28,783 nt of DNA from a virus: the IMG/VR virus record IMGVR_UViG_3300028388_002525, positions 1-28,783 of that record, one strand, 5' to 3'. The notes beneath the pieces are model-generated. The model was not told the DNA's origin. It did no database searches and worked only from the letters and a program-made list of their open reading frames with translations. Of the stretch, positions 24,762 to 28,783 are shown one piece after another. Positions within the stretch are counted from its first letter, which is position 1, and every line of letters begins with the position of its first letter. A program made the position numbers and the translations under genes.

Positions 24762-24792
24762 TTTGGCTCCTTTGAAAACGTGTCGGGACTAC

Positions 24793-24822
24793 ACAATACA
24801 GATATGTTCAGCTACCTGTCAA
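24793..24822 (-). promoter_or_regulatory. Sigma70-like promoter P2
   Basis: On the - strand, TTGACA (24817-24822, a perfect -35) and TATTGT (24793-24798) are spaced 18 bases apart, followed shortly by TAGT. The -35 lies inside the end of the SprT-like gene. AAAGGAGCC and ATG follow downstream. It is the strongest of the three similar promoters and probably drives the gene at 24363 and the deazaguanine operon after it. Confidence 0.65.
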
Positions 24823-25555
24823 CAGACTTTTTCCATTTACTGTATTGCGTAGAAGCGGTGTTGCGGTTGATGCCTTTTTTCACGCACTCTGCGATGACTT
24901 CTTTACGTGTTACGTTTGGGTTCGAACGCCACATCATTCCTGCAATGATCCAGACCATTTTTGTAGGGCCGATCCCTGTGCGCGACTTAACTGTGCTCGC
25001 CGCCACCTTCTTAACACGGGGTCCGGCTTGCGTGCGAACCACGCCCGTGACCTTGCCGAAAGGTTCACCGTGGTCAGCGGCAATGACGTTACGATAGATC
25101 GCAAAGTAAGGATGGCCCGCTCGGCGTTTGTCAGACGTAGCGCCAATGGGTGTGAAGCCAACGGCACGGCCAACAGCTTTCCACTCTTTGTTGTGCTTGC
25201 ACGTCCCGACAAACTTCCATGTCCACATGTGCCCGAGCTCATGCAGAATGAGATCAAGCAGTTGGCTTTCGCAAGTTTTCTCGAGGTGATGCGGGTTGTA
25301 GATGATCTTGCCGCGCTGAACGTATGCGGTGGCATGAAGGCGAATCTTGCGGTGCTTGCCGTCGAGTGCGTGTTCTAACCCGGCCAGCCACTCCCGAAGG
25401 TTCTGTTTGTCCGGGTACGGGTACTTGGACAAGGTCCGGTACGCCTGAATGCCTTTGGCCGTTTGGATCTTTTGCAACCGTTCTGCCTTCTGCATAAAGA
25501 TCGTTTCGGCTTGGCACAGCAACGGTACAAAACGCTGTGCTGCTGTTTCGTCCAT
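24812..25555 (-). CDS. SprT-like zinc metalloprotease with added C-terminal domain
   Basis: This 247-residue protein carries 'LILHELGHMW' with HELGH at 105-109 and a third likely ligand H121 in 'CKHNKEW', the SprT/Spartan-type zinc protease signature. Such proteases in phages and cells often cut proteins stuck on DNA. Residues about 199-244 ('VWIIAGMMWRSNPNVTRKEV', 'GINRNTASTQYSKWKK') form the domain shared with the next two genes, so the protein is a fusion. AAAGGAGCCAAC precedes the ATG, and promoter P3 lies upstream. The substrate is unknown. Confidence 0.8.
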   Translation of the reverse strand: MDETAAQRFVPLLCQAETIFMQKAERLQKIQTAKGIQAYRTLSKYPYPDKQNLREWLAGLEHALDGKHRKIRLHATAYVQRGKIIYNPHHLEKTCESQLLDLILHELGHMWTWKFVGTCKHNKEWKAVGRAVGFTPIGATSDKRRAGHPYFAIYRNVIAADHGEPFGKVTGVVRTQAGPRVKKVAASTVKSRTGIGPTKMVWIIAGMMWRSNPNVTRKEVIAECVKKGINRNTASTQYSKWKKSVDR

Positions 25556-25586
25556 GTTGGCTCCTTTGTGTGGGTGGTGTACTACA

Positions 25587-25616
25587 AAGGTAACATGAAC
25601 ATACAGGGTAGGTCAA
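25587..25616 (-). promoter_or_regulatory. Sigma70-like promoter P3
   Basis: On the - strand, TTGACC (25611-25616) and TACCTT (25587-25592) are spaced 18 bases apart, then TG and TAGT follow, as in P2. The -35 touches the end of the preceding gene. It drives the SprT-like gene. Confidence 0.55.
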
Positions 25617-25813
25617 GTGGGTTGGGGATCCCACTCTTCACAGCCCACGACAACAACATGCAGTGGAGGCTGTTGGCCCCACAAATCGCACACTCGTTCT
25701 TCCAGAAGAAACTTCTTGCACGACACACAGCTACTGATCAGACCGTCGTCCCGAAGCTTGAGTGTGAGCTTATGCTGATAAAGCGGCGAACCTGGCTTAA
25801 TCGTCGAACTCAT
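25613..25813 (-). CDS. Small cysteine-containing protein after the helicase
   Basis: The product has 66 residues from the ATG at 25813, with 'CVSC' and later single cysteines ('RVCDLWG', 'VGCEEW'), which may hold a metal. I do not recognise a family. It overlaps the helicase end by 17 bases in another frame and has GGAG ten bases before the ATG; a TTG at 25822 is an alternative start. It fills the gap before the SprT-like gene and ends inside P3. Confidence 0.5.
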   Translation of the reverse strand: MSSTIKPGSPLYQHKLTLKLRDDGLISSCVSCKKFLLEERVCDLWGQQPPLHVVVVGCEEWDPQPT

Positions 25814-27563
25814 AACCAACAATCTCCGGATATTTGCCTTTTTCGATCACACTAATGGCGCTAGGGACTTTCAGTTCCTTTACGGCGGACATACCCGTAT
25901 GGGTGTCTGGAGGAACTCCCCACGGGGACCGGGCCATCCACCACTTGTGGGCAATGTGAGTCGCATAGCCACCATGGTCCAAGCACACGTACTCGCGGAA
26001 CATGCGCAGACCACAGAAATAGGTGACCCGCATAGAGTCTGGCTTCCCTTCCTTCTTGTGGATCGCGTATGTTACCTTGGTGACGTTGAGTTTATTCGGC
26101 GTAGGTGTCGTGCCAGCGATAAGCTCTTGAATGCTGGCCATGCTCGTAAACTTGACGTTTTTCGGGAATGGCTCTTGGCATTCCGGGTTCTCGCACACAC
26201 GAGCAGAAGCATGGCTGTATGCTCCACACTTTTCGCATAGGCGCACAGGAGGAACACCGGGAGCACCCTTCCCTTTTTGCTTCGGCAACACTGGATCATT
26301 AATAGGACCGAGACGCTTTGTGTTGCCCGCAAAGTCGAGAACCAAGCAGTTGTCTTTTCCTTTCGCGGGCCGGGTACCACGGCCGAGCATCTGGACCCAC
26401 AGTACAGGTGAAGCGGTTGGCCGGAGCATTACGATGCAATCAATGTCCGGAAAGTCGAACCCTGTAGTCAGGATGTTGTTGTTCACCACGGCACGGAGGC
26501 GACCTGCTTTGAAGTCGCGAATAACCTGATCGCGATCTTCGTCTTTCATCTTACTGTGCACAGCTGCCGCAGGTATATGAAAATGATCGTTCAAGAAGTC
26601 TGCAATGTGCTCTGCGTGCGCAATCCCCGTTGCGAAGATAAGCCAGTGCTTCCGGTTGTGTGCTTGAGCAACTGTCTCCTTCAACGCCGCAATGGTCACT
26701 TTTGCTTCGTCGACTTGGATCTGAAGGTCTTTCAGTACAAAGTCACCACGAGACATCCGAACCTTACTGACGTCCAACGCGGCCACGGTTTGCTTCGGAA
26801 TCAACGGGGCAATCCACCCTTGTTCGATCAGCCAGTTGAAACTGTTTCTATCCGTAAGGTCGAACGCTATATCCGTGAAGATACCTTGGTCGGTGTCGGT
26901 CAGCATTCCCTGACCCAACCTGTACGGGGTTGCACTGAAGCCAATTACTTTAAGCTTCGGGTTTACTTCGCGCAGTTTATTGATAAACGTGCGGTACATT
27001 GTGCTCCCTTTCGGGCTCACAAGGTGGCACTCGTCAATCAAAATAAGGTGTACCATGCCGAATTTTTCCGGCTTCGTGTACACCGAATTGATACCAGCAA
27101 AGACTACATCGTCCTTGTGGTCTCTTCGATCCAAACCCGCACTGTAGATCCCGGCGGGGGCCGTTGGCCACATATCGAGCAGTGCCTTAAAGTCCTGTTC
27201 GATCAGCTCCTTGCGGTGTGTCAGGAGCATGGCCTGAGTGCCGGGGTATTGGGTCAGCGCCTTTTTGAGGAACCCGCCAATGACATAGCTCTTTCCTGTT
27301 CCTGTGGGAAGCGCCACGATCGGGTTTCCATCTTTCTTGGTAAAATACTCGAACAACTTGTCAACGGAAGCTTGCTGATAGTCGCGGAGTGTGATCTTTA
27401 CCACGTCTGTATTCCGTTTGCTTTGCTCCAGATTTTGAAGACCCAATCGAGAATCTTGGGTATCATTGGTTGGCTCCTTTTCTTCAATAAACGGATACGG
27501 ATAATCCAAGCTTACCGGACGCCAACGATCTTGTTCCTTGTCGTAAGCGTAGCAGTGGTTCAT
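25797..27563 (-). CDS. SF2 DEAD/DEAH-type helicase with zinc finger
   Basis: This 588-residue helicase has Walker A 'PTGTGKS' (86-92), motif II 'DECH' (177-180), motif III 'SAT' (210-212) and motif VI 'QMLGRGTRP' (391-399), then a four-Cys zinc finger (C443, C446, C457, C462) and a C-terminal domain ending 'KYPEIVGYEFDD'. It likely unwinds DNA in replication or recombination together with the adjacent nuclease. The ATG overlaps the nuclease stop (ATGA). Residues 1-53 are unlike the rest and precede the usual start-like 'VVKITLRDYQQ'; a GTG at 27404 is an in-frame alternative start. Confidence 0.85.
   Translation of the reverse strand: MNHCYAYDKEQDRWRPVSLDYPYPFIEEKEPTNDTQDSRLGLQNLEQSKRNTDVVKITLRDYQQASVDKLFEYFTKKDGNPIVALPTGTGKSYVIGGFLKKALTQYPGTQAMLLTHRKELIEQDFKALLDMWPTAPAGIYSAGLDRRDHKDDVVFAGINSVYTKPEKFGMVHLILIDECHLVSPKGSTMYRTFINKLREVNPKLKVIGFSATPYRLGQGMLTDTDQGIFTDIAFDLTDRNSFNWLIEQGWIAPLIPKQTVAALDVSKVRMSRGDFVLKDLQIQVDEAKVTIAALKETVAQAHNRKHWLIFATGIAHAEHIADFLNDHFHIPAAAVHSKMKDEDRDQVIRDFKAGRLRAVVNNNILTTGFDFPDIDCIVMLRPTASPVLWVQMLGRGTRPAKGKDNCLVLDFAGNTKRLGPINDPVLPKQKGKGAPGVPPVRLCEKCGAYSHASARVCENPECQEPFPKNVKFTSMASIQELIAGTTPTPNKLNVTKVTYAIHKKEGKPDSMRVTYFCGLRMFREYVCLDHGGYATHIAHKWWMARSPWGVPPDTHTGMSAVKELKVPSAISVIEKGKYPEIVGYEFDD
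27398..27466 (-). CDS. 22-codon ORF with strong ribosome site inside the helicase gene
   Basis: ATG at 27466 follows AAAAGGAGCC, the same ribosome site type (AAAGGAGCCAA) as the genes at 24761 and 25555, but reads a different frame from the helicase and ends at TAA 27398-27400. That stop overlaps an in-frame helicase GTG (27404) closely. It could be a leader peptide that couples translation to a shorter helicase. It may also be chance. The peptide has no recognised family. Confidence 0.35.
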   Translation of the reverse strand: MIPKILDWVFKIWSKANGIQTW

Positions 27564-28396
27564 TCTTCAAGAATCTCGTCGTGATTCACGCAACCGAGTT
27601 CTTGTTCCTTGATTGTAAGTATGTGGTTAAACAACAGGCATTCCCACTGGCCGTTGTCCACAGGTTCGGCGTTTACGCACGTTCGGCAGTTCTTCGCCTT
27701 GTTTTCGTTATGGTGGCATATCTCGTAATAGTCGCACCACTTGCATTTGTAGTAAGCAGGTGACTCAGAAATCTTCGGCGGGGGAGACGGCGCAAAGATA
27801 ATCTTGGCGGCTCGATCAATGTACTTGAGCGCAACGGACTCGTCGTACTCTACGATCAACGGGTCCATGTCGTCATTGTCTTTTGCCACTGGAATGTACA
27901 GTGCCGCCGGAAGCTCTTCGTAGTGCATGTAGATTTGCATCTGAACTACATGCTCCCACTTGTGTTTGGCCAGTCCCTTTTTTTGAAGCTGGGCGTAAGA
28001 TTTGGAACTGTAGGTCTTGTACTCGCCCAAGATCCATGTCAAACGAAACTCGGGAACGTCGTACAGCTTGGAGTCAAGAGATCCGCCGAAGTGCCCGCCA
28101 TGATCTAAAATGCGGAACTGTTTCCCGGTTTCTGGATCTTCTTCTAATACATGAACACCGGAACGGCGCAACATCTGGACCAGTGCAGGTTCTTCCCTAT
28201 GCCCACGATTGAACAATCGCAGTAACCGGGCATCATGCGCGATTCGCTTTGCCCACCGAAATGTGTACCAGAGTTGACGGGCACACTCTTTTCCGATAAT
28301 AGAAGCGCCAAGATGATTGCGCCAACCTTTCCCTTGCGAAGCTTCTATTTCTCTATCAATGACCTTTTTGGTCTTCTCCGCAGGGTAAATCTTCAC
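27560..28396 (-). CDS. Cas4-like PD-(D/E)XK nuclease
   Basis: This 278-residue nuclease shows the PD-(D/E)XK core: D108 in 'FGGSLDSKLY', E125 and K127 in 'LGEYKTYS', Q152 in 'HVVQMQIYM', with 'RGHREE' before. C38 and the later C218, C221 and C227 ('CKWCDYYEIC') match the arrangement of an iron-sulfur cluster in Cas4/AddB-type nucleases. A further set (C237, C240, C253, C269) may bind zinc or another cluster. It starts with GTG (28396), overlapping the previous stop (GTGA), and is followed by the helicase. The two likely act as a DNA end-processing pair; that role is inferred. Confidence 0.85.
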   Translation of the reverse strand: MKIYPAEKTKKVIDREIEASQGKGWRNHLGASIIGKECARQLWYTFRWAKRIAHDARLLRLFNRGHREEPALVQMLRRSGVHVLEEDPETGKQFRILDHGGHFGGSLDSKLYDVPEFRLTWILGEYKTYSSKSYAQLQKKGLAKHKWEHVVQMQIYMHYEELPAALYIPVAKDNDDMDPLIVEYDESVALKYIDRAAKIIFAPSPPPKISESPAYYKCKWCDYYEICHHNENKAKNCRTCVNAEPVDNGQWECLLFNHILTIKEQELGCVNHDEILEE

Positions 28397-28605
28397 TCAA
28401 TCAATCCTTTGGCAACGACATCCAAATGAATGCGGAATTCTGCAAGAGCAGACTTTAATGCATGAGGTTGTTCTTTTTCGCTGTCGAATTTTGATTCTCT
28501 TGACTTCCACCCGCATTCACATCGCACAAAGTACGTTCCGTAATCATGCGCAATGCGAGCCACACGCTTGTATATCCGAGGTTTTCTGCGGCAAGTGAGA
28601 GTCAT
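28393..28605 (-). CDS. Small CxC zinc-binding-type protein
   Basis: This 70-residue protein contains 'VRCECGWKSRE' followed by several His residues ('EQPHALKSAL', 'FRIHLDV'), a pattern of short phage zinc proteins where 'C.CGW.S' pairs with a later His. The N-terminus is basic. The ATG at 28605 is preferred to a TTG at 28611, since neither has a strong ribosome site. It ends in a GTGA overlap with the nuclease start. The function is unknown. Confidence 0.5.
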   Translation of the reverse strand: MTLTCRRKPRIYKRVARIAHDYGTYFVRCECGWKSRESKFDSEKEQPHALKSALAEFRIHLDVVAKGLIE

Positions 28606-28630
28606 AGTCAATCCATTGTGGTAAACGCGA

Positions 28631-28717
28631 TGCCGGGGTAGGGACTCGAACCCTACAGGGGACTTGCGTCCCGCCTTGATCCCGAAAAGGAGCCAACCGA
28701 AACGGGCATACCCGGGA
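28631..28717 (-). tRNA. Degenerate class II tRNA-like element
   Basis: On the - strand the 3' end carries a perfect T-arm (TAGGG-TTCGAGT-CCCTA at 28639-28655), the acceptor strand CCCCGGC plus A, and a long variable arm (GGGAC-GCAA-GTCCC), as in Leu/Ser/Tyr tRNAs. With the 5' end at 28717 it is 87 bases long. The D-stem (GCC/GGC) fits, but the acceptor has mismatches (TCCCGGG against CCCCGGC), and the anticodon arm is poor and has no normal U33. It is probably decayed or non-canonical. No CCA is encoded. Confidence 0.4.
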
Positions 28718-28783
28718 CCTGCTAGTTCAGCTTACCGCTTCCACGGCGGCACACTGGAACTTTCTTCCTGTGCCGGGGTCTCC
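28718..28783. other. Right-edge segment, no gene seen
   Basis: This 66-base stretch shows no convincing open frame. The last 13 bases begin with TGCCGGGGT, also present at 28631-28639 at the end of the tRNA-like element. It could be the edge of another tRNA, but the conserved T-arm C is missing if read that way, so no tRNA is called. The sequence is cut by the window edge. Confidence 0.5.

Noticed and set aside
26556-27584. A 342-codon open frame on the + strand
   Set aside because: It is antisense to the helicase, which has all helicase motifs; the translation shows no domain and there is no promoter or ribosome site.
28770-28783. A second tRNA cut by the right edge
   Set aside because: It repeats TGCCGGGGT, but in the - strand reading the base at the conserved T-arm C position would be G. 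Too little sequence remains to support a call.
1-28783. CRISPR array, insertion sequence, integrase or attachment site
   Set aside because: No regularly spaced repeats, transposase, integrase or direct repeats beside an integration gene were seen. The Cas4-like nuclease is the phage type, with no other Cas genes.

Overview
The window is a piece of a tailed double-stranded DNA bacteriophage genome with siphovirus-type (long, non-contractile) tail genes. It is densely packed, with many 1-4 base gene overlaps, GTG/TTG as well as ATG starts, and no bacterial housekeeping genes. The host cannot be fixed from the sequence. The moderately GC-rich coding, GTG starts and tail style would suit an actinobacterial or other environmental host, but that is inference. 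No terminase, portal or endolysin gene is visible, so the genome continues outside the window. The left edge starts inside a gene and carries a perfect 38-base palindrome that looks like a contig-end artefact.

Left half, + strand (1-16374): the virion genes in the usual siphovirus order. These are a truncated head decoration protein, major capsid protein (lambda gpE type), helix-hairpin-helix adaptor, head-tail connector, head closure protein, gp10-like tail completion protein, tail terminator, major tail tube protein and tail assembly chaperones G and GT. The chaperones are joined by a -1 frameshift on T_TTT_TTC. Then come the tape measure, a 1530-residue tail tip protein with three ~198-residue repeats, a 615-residue fibre protein built from Ig/FN3-like domains with Cys pairs, and three small membrane or amphipathic proteins that may be the holin set. 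A strong terminator at 16430-16473 ends this block.

Right half, - strand (28605 down to 16477, read right to left): a small zinc protein, a Cas4-like nuclease, an SF2 helicase, a small Cys protein, a SprT-like metalloprotease and two further genes. These last three share one C-terminal domain. Next come QueE, a 65-residue zinc ribbon, QueC, QueD, GTP cyclohydrolase I, DpdA, a nucleoside 2-deoxyribosyltransferase-like protein, a beta-type sliding clamp, family A DNA polymerase and two small proteins. Three similar sigma70-like promoters (TTGAC, 18-base spacer, TA-rich -10) drive sub-blocks.

Together FolE, QueD, QueE, QueC and DpdA form a pathway that makes a 7-deazaguanine base from GTP and exchanges it for guanine in DNA, which protects phage DNA from restriction. 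No QueF and no Gat-type amidotransferase is present in the window, so preQ0 or an earlier intermediate is the predicted DNA base. The most unusual point is QueC: all four cysteines of its zinc site are replaced, the protein has a C-terminal extension, and an overlapping upstream gene encodes a small four-cysteine zinc ribbon. The module is joined to a deoxyribosyltransferase-like gene and runs straight into the replication genes.
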